Positions 33,273-45,596 of a stretch of DNA of 64,000 nucleotides are shown here, piece by piece. This DNA is from Mycoplasma zalophi (GTDB taxonomy: Bacteria; Bacillota_I; Bacilli_A; Mycoplasmatales; Metamycoplasmataceae). Position numbers and translations under genes: made by a program. Location of the stretch: assembly GCF_018914005.1 (NCBI RefSeq), contig NZ_JAHMHI010000001.1, forward strand, positions 558,001-622,000, read 5' to 3'. Below the pieces are notes generated by a model, which worked only from the letters and a program-made list of their open reading frames with translations, made no database searches and was not told where the DNA came from. Position 1 is the stretch's first letter, and the number at the start of each line of letters is the position of its first letter.

Positions 33273-34969
33273 AAATTTGAAAAAATATTTTCTTTTATCA
33301 AGTGTCATCTAGCGAACAAAAAACACAAAAAAAATTACGAAGCTTTTGAAAACATTTATTAACTATTTGTGTTTTGGTTTTTATTATTTATTTATTTTCA
33401 ACATATAGTTATAAAACTACAAATCATTTTGGAGTTGAACTTTTTAAAAAAAAATTTTTGGCCATTTTTTCATTTTCAAATATAAGCACATTAGATTATG
33501 AACAAAATTTAATTATAAGAAGTTTAAGTGTTTTATGGTTTACTATTAAATATACTATTTCAGGAACTTTTATTGGTTTTCTTTTAGCGCTTTTGACTTC
33601 TAGTTTGACAAATAGAAATTTTACTAATAAAATTTGGTCATTTTTTTCAAGAAATATAATTTTATTTTTACGTTGTATTCCTGAATTATTGTTTATTACA
33701 TTATTTACTTCTATTTATAGAGCTGAATTTAGTTTGATGTTAATTTTTATTTGATTTACTTGATTATGACTTCATAAGTATTACATTGAAGCTCTTGAAT
33801 CTATTGACACAAGACCATTTTATGTTTCAATTAATCAAGGTAATTCTAAAATTAAATCATTTTATAAAGAAATACTACCTAGATTAATTAATAGATTTAT
33901 AAGCTTATTTATTTATTCATTTGAATCAAACATGCGATGAGGTTCTATTTTATCAAGCATAGGAGCACCTGGAATAGGTATTTTAGTCAATTATGCAAGC
34001 CAAACAACTTCAAGATTTAAACAATTAGCCATTCCACTATTAGTTTTATTAATTTTTATTATATTATTAGAAATATTAAATATGTTTTTAAATAAATATT
34101 TATTTCAAATTAATACAAGAAAACTAAAAACAACAGACATAAACAAATTAAGTAAAACAATAAATATCCGTTTTTGAATAAAATTATTTATTGTTTTAAT
34201 TTTAGGGATATTTAGTATCTATGTAATTTCCGTTACTGATAAATCATACATTTTATCTAAATCATCTACAAGATTTTTTAGGGCTTTATTAAGTCCTGAT
34301 TGACAAGCATTTAACTGAAGTAGCTTAGATATAAAAACCAATCCTTTATTACAAATTTTACAGATAATAATATTTGCTATATCTACAATGACTATAACGA
34401 TAATTTTATCCATTCTTATTATTCCTTTTTGTTCTATGTTTACTAATAAATTTCAGTCAACTATAATATTTAGAGGATTAAATAGTGTTAATAGATTAAT
34501 TCCTACTGTTGTTTTAATTTATTTATTTAGCGCTCTTAGTTCAACTCCATCTAAAATAACATTGATTGTATTTGTTTTGGGTATTCATGAGGCTTCTGGT
34601 TTTATAAAACAAATATCAGAAGTTGTAGATAATATTGATGAATGAAAAATAAAAAACTTGCAATTGATGGGTAATTCTAAATTTCGAATATATTTTAAAT
34701 TTATACTTCCTACAATAAAATACGATTTTATTACTTTAGCTATTTTTTACTTTGAAATGGCAATTAGAAATGCAATAATATATAGTGTTTTTACAACTTC
34801 TCAAAACAGTTTGTATTTGGGTAGAGGTTTGATGGATGCACTAAATGAAAGATCTTTACAAGTTAATATTGCTAGTGTTTATTTCTGATGTTCAACCTTA
34901 ACAATCTTTTTATTAAATATCATTTCAGAACAAATAATAAATAATTTAAAAAACAAGAAGAAAAATTAA
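33242..34969 (+). CDS. ABC transporter permease, p69 type (duplicated PhnE-like)
   Basis: 575 residues. A short cytoplasmic start is followed by membrane segments from about residue 40 on, then two tandem BPD-transport permease domains. The first contains the EAA-like loop YIEALESIDTRPFYVSINQG...ILPRLINRF and GSILSSIGAPGIGILV. The second has GIHEASGFIKQISEVVDNIDEWKIKNLQLMG...ILPTIKYDF. It is a fused dimer of the kind known as p69 in the Cypl system. ATG 33242 overlaps the ATPase gene. Many TGA-Trp codons. The stop codon lies inside the terminator hairpin. Confidence 0.88.
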
Positions 34970-34994
34970 CGCTTTAAAACGTTAATTTTTTTTG
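34963..34994. terminator. Terminator of the thiamine-type ABC operon
   Basis: AATTAACG pairs with CGTTAATT, followed by a run of T's, and includes the permease stop codon. On the other strand the first coiled-coil membrane protein gene ends at 34996. Confidence 0.82.
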
Positions 34995-34995
34995 A

Positions 34996-36426
34996 CTAAT
35001 TATCTTCATTTTCCATGAAGTTAATTCTTAAAATATTAAAATATAAAAACAAGTGATTTTTCTGATCGTTTTTTCAAGGTTCAGGAGTATTAACTATAAA
35101 TGATCAATAATCAGAAGATTCAGTAATTACTTCTTTTTTATTTGTTTTATCTAAGTTTTTATATCATTCTTTTGTTTCTAATTCTTTTTGCAAGATTTCT
35201 TTAATTTTATCTTTTTTGTGATCTAAATCACCATCTCACGCACCAAATAATTCTTTTTGTTTTTGAGCAGATAAATAAATTATTAAATCTACGTGTGCAG
35301 GTATAGTGATGTTATTATCTTCACTTTTTTCTTCATACTTTTTTCAATAAAATTTAATATCTGGATTATCTTGATATTTTTGTTCTATTGAGTAATTTTT
35401 TATATTTCAATCTCTATTTACATAATATGTATAAGGATAATCATTTATAAATTCATATTTACTAGTTCCGGGTATTATTGTTATTATGGCTTTATAGTGG
35501 TTATCATGTTTATATAATTCATCTCTTTTTATTGGTTGTGTACCTTTTTTTCTATAATCATATACAAAGTTTATTGTTTCAGTTGTTAAATCTTTCTTTA
35601 AAAAAGTTATATCCATAAGGTTACCATCATAAATTTGGAAATAAAATAGTTTATTATTATCAATATGGAATCCAGGCCCTCCAGGTATTGCTCCAGAATA
35701 CATAAGGGCATAAAATGTAAGAGTTTCTCACGCTAAATCTTCATCGTCAGCCAAATTACCGTATTTTCTTTCTTCTGATAATCTATTTTCGTAAAAAAGA
35801 TCATCAAATTCAAATAAAAATTCTTTGGCAGTAAGGTTATTTGAGTTAGTATCTCTTTTTAAAGTTGCTCTTCACGAAAAGTTATTAAGGTCAATAGGTT
35901 TTAGTGGGTCTGTTTCATTGTTGGTTTCATAATTTGTTATTAAAACCTCGTCAAAATTTTCACTTTTAAACATTTTGTTGTCTACGTCTTCTTTTGATGA
36001 ATATTTTTCTTGATATTCAGTTATTTTTTTATGCAATTGTTCTATTTCAATATCTTTATCTTTTAATATCGAATTTAATTCTAAAATTTGATCTCTTATT
36101 TCATTGATTTTTGCGTTTAAAGAGGTAATTTTGTTAGAAATTTCTTGATTTTTATTTTGATCTGTGTTTTTGTTTTTTAATTGACTTTGTAATTTAGAAA
36201 TTTCAGCAGATTTATCAAGTAATGTATTTTCTAAGGACTTTAATTGAGATTTATAAAAATTTTCATTAATTTTTTGTTGCTTATTAAAACTATTGTTTTT
36301 GTTTTTTGTAACAACATAAGTTGGAATAGTAGCGATTGAAACAACAGATAAAAAAGCTAAAAATATTATTAAAATTCATAATTTTGATTTTTTCTTTTGT
36401 TTATCTTTATCATTATTATTTGTCAT
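34996..36426 (-). CDS. Coiled-coil membrane protein, paralog A
   Basis: 476 residues of unknown function. A lysine-rich cytoplasmic start (1-14) is followed by one membrane segment (about 15-38) and a long coiled coil (about 55-150). Then comes a block shared with three neighbours, VDNKMFKSENFDEVLITNYET...DPLKP. Family C-terminal motif IPAHVDLIIYLSAQKQKELF is followed by a tail ending in RINFMENEDN. I see no cysteine. The topology is N-in with the bulk outside, as for a surface protein. It follows paralog B by 11 bases and shares its transcript. Confidence 0.82.
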
Positions 36427-36437
36427 TATTTCTCCTA

Positions 36438-37898
36438 TTAATTTTTATTAGTATCTTCATTTCCTAAAAAATTAATTCTTAATACATTAATAAATAAAGG
36501 AATTTTATTATTATAATCATAACTTTGAATATCTGAATATTCTAAATTGTAGTTATTCATATCATTGATAAATCAAGAAGTTACTTTTAATTTATGTTCT
36601 TCTAATGATTTGATATATCATTCTTTTTGCTCTATTTCCTCTTGTAAAATTTGGTTTATTTTATCTCTTTTATCACTTAGTTTTGCATCTCAAGATCCAA
36701 ATAATTCTTTTTGTTTTTTAGCGGATAAATAAATTATTAAATCAATGTGAGCTGGTATATTATTTTCATCATCTCTATCTTTATATTCTTTTCAGTAGAA
36801 TTTAATGTCTGGATTGTCTTGATATTTTTTATCAACCTCGTAATTTTTTAAATTAACATCTTTGTTTTTATAATATGTAAATTCCATTTCTTCTCCTGAA
36901 TTAGTTGGAATTAACACACGCGAGCGTTCAATTCTATTAGGTGCTCATTTAAGTTTTATTATAATTCTATAGTGGTTACCAGTTTTATGAATATCGTCTA
37001 AATTTACCAATTTATTTCATGCATCATCTTCATTTTTTGCAGTCATTGTTTGTGTATTTAAATTTTTATCAAGGTAAATTACGTCGATTAAATCTTCATC
37101 ATCTAAACCAAAGTAAAATATTCTTTTATTTGTTATTTCTAGTCTAGAATCTTCTATAAATGTTACCCCTGCATTTATAAGTGCTTGAAAAATTAGTTTA
37201 TTTCATTTAATATTTCCATATTTCACTTCATTGCTAACTCCTAGTTTTCTATTTTTCATTACTTCTTCTACATATTCTTTGTTGAACTCAAATAAAAACT
37301 CTTTTTCTGTAAGCTTATTTGAAGTAATGCCCTTTTTTAATGTAACTTTTGAAGAATAATTTTTTACATCTACAGGGTCTAGCGGGTCAATGCTTTGTGA
37401 TTTTTCATATGTCGTTAGTAAAACTATATCAAAATTCTCATTTTTAAAATCTTCATTATCTATGTCTTCTTTTTTGATATATTTTTCTTCATAATCTTTT
37501 ATGTTTTTAGTAAGCTCTGAAATTTCTTGATTTTTATTTTCTATTATAGAATTTAGTTCTAAAATTCGCTGTTTTAAAGTTTCATATTCTGATTCCAAAG
37601 TTTTAAGTTCATTGGTAAGTTTTTGATTTTCAGAATCATCCTCACTATTATTTTTTAATTTATTTTTTAATTCTAAAATTTTGGCTGCTTTATCTAATAA
37701 ATCATCTTCTAAAGATTTTAATTGTGAATCGTAGTAATTTTTATTAATCTTTTGTTTTATTACTGAATTTTTATTGCTATTTTTTGTTAAAAAGTAAGTA
37801 GAAATAGCCGAAATTGAAGTAATTGAAAATAATAATAAAAACAATCAAAGAATTCACAAAAGCTGTTTTTTGTTTTTCTTTTTATTTTCTTTTTCCAT
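36438..37898 (-). CDS. Coiled-coil membrane protein, paralog B
   Basis: 486 residues with the same layout as its neighbours: short Lys-rich start, membrane segment (about 13-37, with two TGA-Trp codons), coiled coil, then DNEDFKNENFDIVLLTTYEKSQSIDPLDP, and the C-terminal IPAHIDLIIYLSAKKQKELF followed by VLRINFLGNED. Function is unknown. It is more similar to C and D in the DFKNxNFDIVL block than paralog A is. A start at ATG 37898 with GGAGAAA upstream is preferred over internal methionines because it includes the basic anchor. Confidence 0.82.
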
Positions 37899-37940
37899 TT
37901 TTCTCCTATTAAAATTTTATATTAATTTAAAAGTTTTTAG

Positions 37941-38250
37941 AAATGAAAATCAAGTTTGCGTAAAAAACACAAGATTAAACATCAATATTTTCATGCTAAT
38001 AATGGTGTAGAATATGCAGATTTTCATGTGAAAAATTACTTAGTAAAAAATAAAATAATTCAATCAATGACTACTAAAGACAATTCACTAGAAAAATGTG
38101 ATCCAAATATTTATTATATTTAAACAGAATTACAAAAAATTCATATTATAATAAACTATTTCAAATTCTTGAAAAAAGAATGATTTAAAACACAAAAAAT
38201 CATTTAACTGAATTGCTTTATAATTATTTATTTTAAAAATAAGCATCAAT
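37941..38250 (+). pseudogene. Remnant of an IS3-family transposase
   Basis: A frame from 37941 to TAA 38121-38123 encodes KHQYFHANNGVEYADFHVKN, then YLVKNKIIQSMTTKDNSLE. This matches the integrase-core segment of IS3-family transposases (FHSDxGxQY...GIxQSMSxKGxxxDN). After that stop, NYFKFLKKEWFKTQK (about 38154-38195) and an IYFKNKH-like piece (to about 38250) resemble the next transposase blocks, but stops separate them. No start, upstream catalytic region or inverted terminal repeats were seen. It is a dead fragment lying between paralogs B and C. Confidence 0.72.
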
Positions 38251-38409
38251 AATATGAAAAAAATATGAAGACATTTGAAATATACTATGCTATATCTTTA
38301 CACATAAATAATATATAATCTAATAAATTAAAGTAAAAAAACTCATATCAATAAAAATCAATATGAGTTTTGCGTCAAATTTTGTTCATCTAATTTAGGT
38401 GATTTTTTA
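38251..38409. other. A/T-rich spacer with a hairpin
   Basis: No gene. AAAACTCATAT pairs with ATATGAGTTTT (about 38337-38371) and is flanked by A's and T's. It is the likely terminator of paralog C on the minus strand. Confidence 0.6.
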
Positions 38410-39855
38410 TTAATTATCAGAAAGGTCTTGGCTATTTAAAAAATTTAATCTTAATATATTTAGATATAGTGGAGTTTTATTAGATTCACCGTATGAAAAA
38501 TTATTATATTCTAATGTAAAATGTTCATTTTCTACATTTCATGAAGTTATTTCTTTTTCATATGTTTTATCTAAATCTAAATATCACTGTTTTGTTTTTA
38601 GTTCTTCATTAAGAATATTTTTTAATATAGCTGCTTTTTCGTTAATATCACTTTCTAAATTTTGAAATAATTCTTTTTGCTTTTTAGCAGATAAATAAAT
38701 TATTAAATCAACGTGAGCGGGTATATTATTTTCTTCATCTTTTGTTTTGTATTCTTTTCAATAGAATTTAATATCTTCATTATTTTGTGATTTTTCATCT
38801 ATTGAGTAGTTTGCTATATTTCAATCATTATTTATATAATATTTTATTTTCTTATTTAATTCTTCATCGTTTTTATAATTATATCTTGCATCTCTATTAA
38901 TTCCTGATTTTATTTTTATTATTACTCTATAATGTTTTCCTGATTTATAAATTTCATCAATATTCAAGATATGATTTTTTTGGTAATTGTAATTAAATTC
39001 ATATGATATTTTTTTAGATTTTAATTCTTTGTTTAAAAAATTAATTTCTATTAAATCCTTAGGTTCAATAGCGAAATAAAATATTTTATTATTATCAATA
39101 TTTCAACCTGGTCCTACAGTAGCTCCCGCATACATAATGGCATCTAAAACAAGTTCCTCTCATTTTACCAATACTTCGTTATTCATATTTTCTCATTGTG
39201 TATGTCTTTTTTCTTCGTCAAATAATTTTTGATAAAAATCATAATCAAATTCAAATAAAAATTCTTTCTCTGTTAAATTATTATGATTTGTATTTCTTTT
39301 TAAAGTTATCTTTGTTGAATAATCATCTTTTTCAACTGGTTTTAAAGGGTCAGTACTATATGATTTATCATATGTTGTATTTAATACTATATCAAAGTTA
39401 TCATTTTTAAAATCTTCATGATCTACGTCTTCACTCGGAAGATATCTGTCTTCAAATTCTTTTAATTTTTTAAGAAGTTCTGAAATTTCAATATCCTTGC
39501 TTTTTAATATTGAATTCATAGATGATATTCTTTCTCTTAAAGTATTTGATTCAGATTCTAAGGTTTTGACTCTTTCTTTTAGAACATCATTATTATTGTC
39601 ATTGAAATTTTCCATTTGGTTATTTAATTTATAAATTTCAGATTCTTTTTCAATTAGCTGATTTTCTAAAGATTGTAATTTTAATAAATAGTAATTTTTA
39701 TCTTTTTCTTTTTGTTTATTTAAATTAATACCTTGATTTCTAGTTATATAATATACAGAAATTGATGAAACAGCAATACCGAATATAATAGACAAAAAGA
39801 TAATTATTATTGAAATAAGTGTTTTTTTCTTTTGTTTTTGTTTTTCTTTTTCCAT
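38410..39855 (-). CDS. Coiled-coil membrane protein, paralog C
   Basis: 481 residues. The start is ATG 39855 with GGGGG seven bases upstream; an in-frame GTG at 39870 has no ribosome site. The membrane segment is about 12-37, coiled coil about 45-140, then VDHEDFKNDNFDIVLNTTYDKSYSTDPLKP and the C-terminal IPAHVDLIIYLSAKKQKELF. Codons for its last third (38531-38848) are almost identical to those of paralog D (40064-40381), while the middle of the two proteins differs strongly. Function is unknown; it is probably surface exposed. It lies 72 bases after D and could be co-transcribed with it. Confidence 0.82.
38531..38848 (-). repeat. Near-identical 318-bp block shared with paralog D (40064-40381)
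   Basis: By eye the block differs from its counterpart at only a few positions (for example GAGCGGGTATATT against GGGCAGGCATATT), while the flanking coding sequence is much more diverged. The offset of 1533 bases keeps the frame. Recent duplication or gene conversion explains it. Confidence 0.8.
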
Positions 39856-39927
39856 TTGACCCCCAATCACTGAAAAATATAATATTATTTCATTATTTTT
39901 TAATTAATTAAATTATTAAGATAATAA

Positions 39928-41394
39928 CTAGTCAAATATATCGTAATTATCATGATAATCTTTTTTTTCTAAAAAATTAAGTCTTAACATATTAAAGTAT
40001 AAAGGCATTTTATCTGAATTATTAGTAAATCTGTTTTGGTATTCTAGTAAAAAATTATTATTGTCTACATTTCATGAAGTTATTTCTTTTTCATATGTTT
40101 TATCTAAATCTAAATATCACTGTTTTGTTTTTAGTTCTTCATTAAGAATATTTTTTAATATAGCTGCTTTTTCGTTAATATCACTTTCTAAATTTTGAAA
40201 TAATTCTTTTTGCTTTTTAGCGGATAAATAAATTATTAAATCAACGTGGGCAGGCATATTATCTTCTTCATCTCTTGTTTTGTATTCTTTTCAATAGAAT
40301 TTAATATCTTCATTATTTTGCGATTTTTCATCTATTGAGTAGTTTGCTATATTTCAATCATTATTTATATAATATTTTAAATACTTATTTATATCTTTAT
40401 CATGGTAATATTTATGTGATGGTTGTCTGTTTGTTCCTGTTTTTATTTTTATTACAACTCTATAATGTTTGCCAGATTTATAGATTTTATCAATATTTAA
40501 TACGTTTTTTGAATCATAAAAATAGTGGAGATTAAAAGACACTGTTTGTAAATCTAAATTTTTATTTAGGTAATGAATATCTATTAAATCCCCCTCATCT
40601 ATTAAAAAATAAAATAACTTAGTGTTAACACTATATGCTCCAGCTTGATTTGCCCCTAAATATGAAAGAAAATATACAAATAAATCTTCCCAATATAAAG
40701 ATATATCGTCTTGGTTATTTTGATTAGCCATATGTTTTGCATATTCCAGCATTTTTTTATAGAAATTATCATCGAATTCAAATAAAATTTCTTTCTCTGT
40801 AAAATTATTTTTATTATAATTTCTTTTTAAACTTATTTTTGTTGAATAATCATCTTTTGTAAATGGCTTTAAAGGGTCGGTATCATACGATTTCTCATAA
40901 GTTGTACTTAATACTATATCAAAATTATCATTTTTAAAATCTTCATGATCTACGTCTTCACTCGGAAGATACTTATCCTTAAATTCTTTTAATTTTTCAA
41001 GAAGTTCTGAAATTTCCATATCTTTGCTTTTTAATATTGAGTTTATAGATAATATTCTTTCTCTTAAAATATTCGATTCAGATTCTAAGGTTTTAATTTC
41101 TTTTTCCAAATCACTTTTTGCATTATTATTTTCATTATTAATTTTTTTCAAATTGTCATTTAACTTAGAAAGTTGAGATTGTTTTTTGATAAGTTGATTT
41201 TCTAAAGACGTTAATTGTGCTAAATAATAATTTTTGTTATTTTCATTTCGTTTGCTTAAATTTGCATTTTTATTTTTGATTGAATAATAAGTTGGAATTG
41301 ATGCAATGGTGGCACCAATTAAAATAGATAGAAAAATAACAATTATTCAAATAAATGTTTTTTTGTGTTTCTTTTCTTGATTTACTTCTTTCAT
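39928..41394 (-). CDS. Coiled-coil membrane protein, paralog D
   Basis: 488 residues with the shared layout. Lys-rich start, membrane segment (about 16-37, starting with a TGA-Trp), coiled coil, VDHEDFKNDNFDIVLSTTYEKSYDTDPLKP, a variable middle, and the conserved IPAHVDLIIYLSAKKQKELF block. The C-terminal third is nearly identical in DNA to paralog C. A minus-strand TATAAT lies near 41462-41467 and an 18-A tract (18 T's in transcript sense) lies about 40 bases further upstream. GGAGGAAAA precedes the start. Function is unknown. Confidence 0.82.
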
Positions 41395-41503
41395 TTTTCC
41401 TCCATTCATTGTCAAAAATATAAATTATTAATGTGATATTTGAATTAAACGCGAAACGTCATTATAACACATTGTTAAGATTGAAAAAATAAAAAAGACA
41501 AAC

Positions 41504-41521
41504 AAAAAAAAAAAAAAAAAA
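41504..41521. repeat. Homopolymer of 18 A's
   Basis: An 18-nt uninterrupted A-run lies between the pepA terminator and the promoter region of paralog D. On the transcribed minus strand it is a T-run about 40 bases upstream of the -10 box. Confidence 0.9.
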
Positions 41522-41528
41522 CAAAATA

Positions 41529-41551
41529 AAAACCAGAAAAACTGGTTTTTA
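41529..41551 (-). terminator. Terminator of pepA
   Basis: AAAACCAG pairs with CTGGTTTT across an AAAAA loop, six bases beyond the pepA stop, with a T-rich tail on the minus strand. Confidence 0.82.
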
Positions 41552-41556
41552 TTGTA

Positions 41557-42915
<1,359 letters not shown>

Positions 42916-42952
42916 TTTTTCTCCCTTTATTTTAACAATTTATAAGCTTATC

Positions 42953-45364
42953 TTATTTGCAGATAAAGTTTATTATTGCATTTTCTTTGTAAATTACTTT
43001 TATTATATTCTTATTTGTTAAATATTTTTTAACTGATTCAATTTCTTTTGCTTTTTCTATAATTTCATTTTCGGTTCAATCGTCTTCAATACCGATTTCA
43101 CCTCTTATTTTTCCATTAACTTGTATTCCTATAAATACTTTTGAAACAATAATTTTATTTTCATCATAAATAGGTCATGCTTGGTTCATAATATTTTCTT
43201 GTGATAATTTTTCAAGTAACTCTTCAGCTAAGTGTGGAGCAAAAGGACTTAATAGTATAGAAAAAGTTTTTAAAGTTTCAAGTGATGCTTGTTGTAATTG
43301 AGCTAAGTAATTAATAAATATCATCATTTTACTAATAACAATATTAAATTTTAATTTTTCAATATTATTTGTAACTTCTAATATAACTTTATTTAATTCG
43401 CTTTCTTCTTCTTTTGTAGCTTCATCAGTTAATTTATTTTTTTGAAGTCTTTCAAATTGATTATAGACTCTATCTAATCATTTTCTAATTCCGTTAACAC
43501 CTGAATCGTTTCAAGCTTTTGTATCTGTTAATGGACCCATAAACATTTCATAGATTCTTAAAGTATCTGCTCCATAATTTTCAACAATATCATCGGGATT
43601 AATAACATTACCAAGACTTTTTGACATTTTTTGTCCATCGGTTCCTAAAATCATACCTTGATTTACTAATTTGAAAAATGGTTCTTTAACAGGTACAATT
43701 CCGCGATTGAAAAGAAAATTATTTCAGAAGCGAGCATATAATAAGTGTAATGTTGCGTGTTCTTGTCCACCAATATATAAATCAACTGGCAATCATTTTT
43801 TAAAACGTTTTTTAGCTTCTATACTATTTAATTTTTCATATGTTCCATCAGTATTTTTTAATATGTAAGCTAAAAAGTATCATGAAGAACCAGCTCATTG
43901 TGGCATTGTATTTGTATCACGACGATATTTTTTACCATCTATTTCTACATATAATCAATCTGAAAGGTTTGCAAGTGGACTTTCTCCAGTTCCTGAAGGT
44001 TTAATGTTGTTTGTTTCAGGAAGTTGCACTAATTCATCAACTAAACTAATATTACCTTCTTGGTCAAATAAAACAGGGAATGGTTCACCTCAATATCTTT
44101 GACGACTAAAAATTCAATCTCTTAATTTGTAGTTTGTTTCAACTCTTCCTATCATATTGGTTTCAAAAAATTCATTTATTTGTTTTATAGCTTCGTCGGT
44201 TTTTAAACCATTTAACATTTCACTATTTATATGAACTCCATCACCTTCATAAGGTTTAGTTAAATCTTCTGTTTGAATAACTCATTTTATATCAAGGTTA
44301 TATTTAGTTGCAAATTTTCAATCTCTTAAATCATGAGCAGGTACACCCATAACAGCTCCGGTACCATATCCTTCTACTAAATAATCACCTACATAAATAG
44401 GAATTAGTTCGTCATTTAAAGGATTTAAAACATAGCTTCCTGTAAATACTCCGCTTGTTTCTCTGTTTACATTATTTCTTTGAATTTGTGAAAGATTTTT
44501 AGCTTTTTCTACAAAATTTTCCACTTCTTCTCTATGTTCTTCTGTTACTAATTTTTTTAATTTTTTGTATTCAGGGCTAACACAAATAAATGACACACCA
44601 AAAATTGTGTCAGGTCTAGTTGTAAATGTTCTTATATAAATATCTTTACTTTTAACTTTAAATGAAACTTCTGTTCCTACGCTTTTACCTATTCAATTAG
44701 TTTGTAACGCTTTTAAACTATCACTTCAATCAAGATCTTTTAATCCTTCTAGTAATTCTTCTGCATAATTTGTTATTTTTAAAACTCATTGACGCATTGG
44801 TTTTTTTACTACCGGATAATGTCCACGTTCAGAAACTTTATTACCATTTTCATCTTCTACAACTTCTTCATTTGCTAAAACAGTTCCTAAAGCCTCACAT
44901 CAATTAACATCGACATCTTCAATTTTTGCTAAACCATGATTGTATAGTTCTTTAAAAATTCACTGTGTCATTACATAATAATTGGGATCTGATGTATTAA
45001 TTTCTTTATCAAAATCATAACTAAATCCTAAACTTTTAATTTGACGTTTAAAGTTTGCAATATTTTTGGCTGTAAAATCAGCTGGATTGTTTCCTGTTTT
45101 TAATGCATATTGTTCAGCTGGTAACCCAAATGCATCTCAACCCATCGGATGTAAAACATCGTAACCATTTAGTCTTTTGTAACGGCTTATGATATCGGTG
45201 GCAGTATATCCTTCAGGGTGACCAACATGTAAACCAGATCCACTAGGGTATGGAAACATGTCCAAAATATAAGCTTTTTTATCACTTTTATCAGTGGTTT
45301 TAAATGCGTGAGTTTCATCTCAGTTTTGTTGTCATTTTTTTTCAATTAATTTGTGATTATACAT
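42953..45364 (-). CDS. leuS: Leucyl-tRNA synthetase
   Basis: 803 residues, complete bacterial LeuRS. The N-terminal catalytic block has [19 protein letters not shown] (HIGH-type motif HVGH) and [14 protein letters not shown]. The CP1 editing domain is present: TTRPDTIFG (Thr-rich editing loop) and [15 protein letters not shown] with the editing Asp. [10 protein letters not shown]-type sequence (near 43630) provides the second ATP motif. The enzyme therefore should both charge and proofread tRNA-Leu, unlike some mycoplasma LeuRS that lack CP1. Numerous TGA-Trp codons break it under the standard code. It is divergent from the S66 peptidase gene. Confidence 0.96.
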
Positions 45365-45548
45365 ATTTTAATTTTATCTAAAATTCCAAAAAATTTAGTT
45401 AAATTCCTTATTTTAGCCCCCAAAATACTGCAAAACAGTCAATTTTAGAAAAAAATATTTTCAACAACAAAAACAAAATTTTGTGTATTTTAAAGTTGTT
45501 ATTTGATTTTTCTTTTAAATTTGTAACTTTAAATTTTTAAGTCAAATG

Positions 45549-45554
45549 TATAAT
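45549..45554 (+). promoter_or_regulatory. Extended -10 box of the S66 peptidase gene
   Basis: TGTATAAT (45547-45554) lies 42 bases before ATG 45597; AGAGG before the ATG is the ribosome site. The 232-base gap to leuS holds both divergent promoters and no gene. Confidence 0.6.
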
Positions 45555-45596
45555 TTATTATTATGAAATTTAAAGATATAAACAAAAGAGGTAAAA

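Noticed and set aside
39198-40535. Plus-strand hydrophobic reading frames at 39198-39410 and 40335-40535
   Set aside because: They are the antisense of Lys/Asp/Tyr-rich codons of paralogs C and D; no ribosome site.
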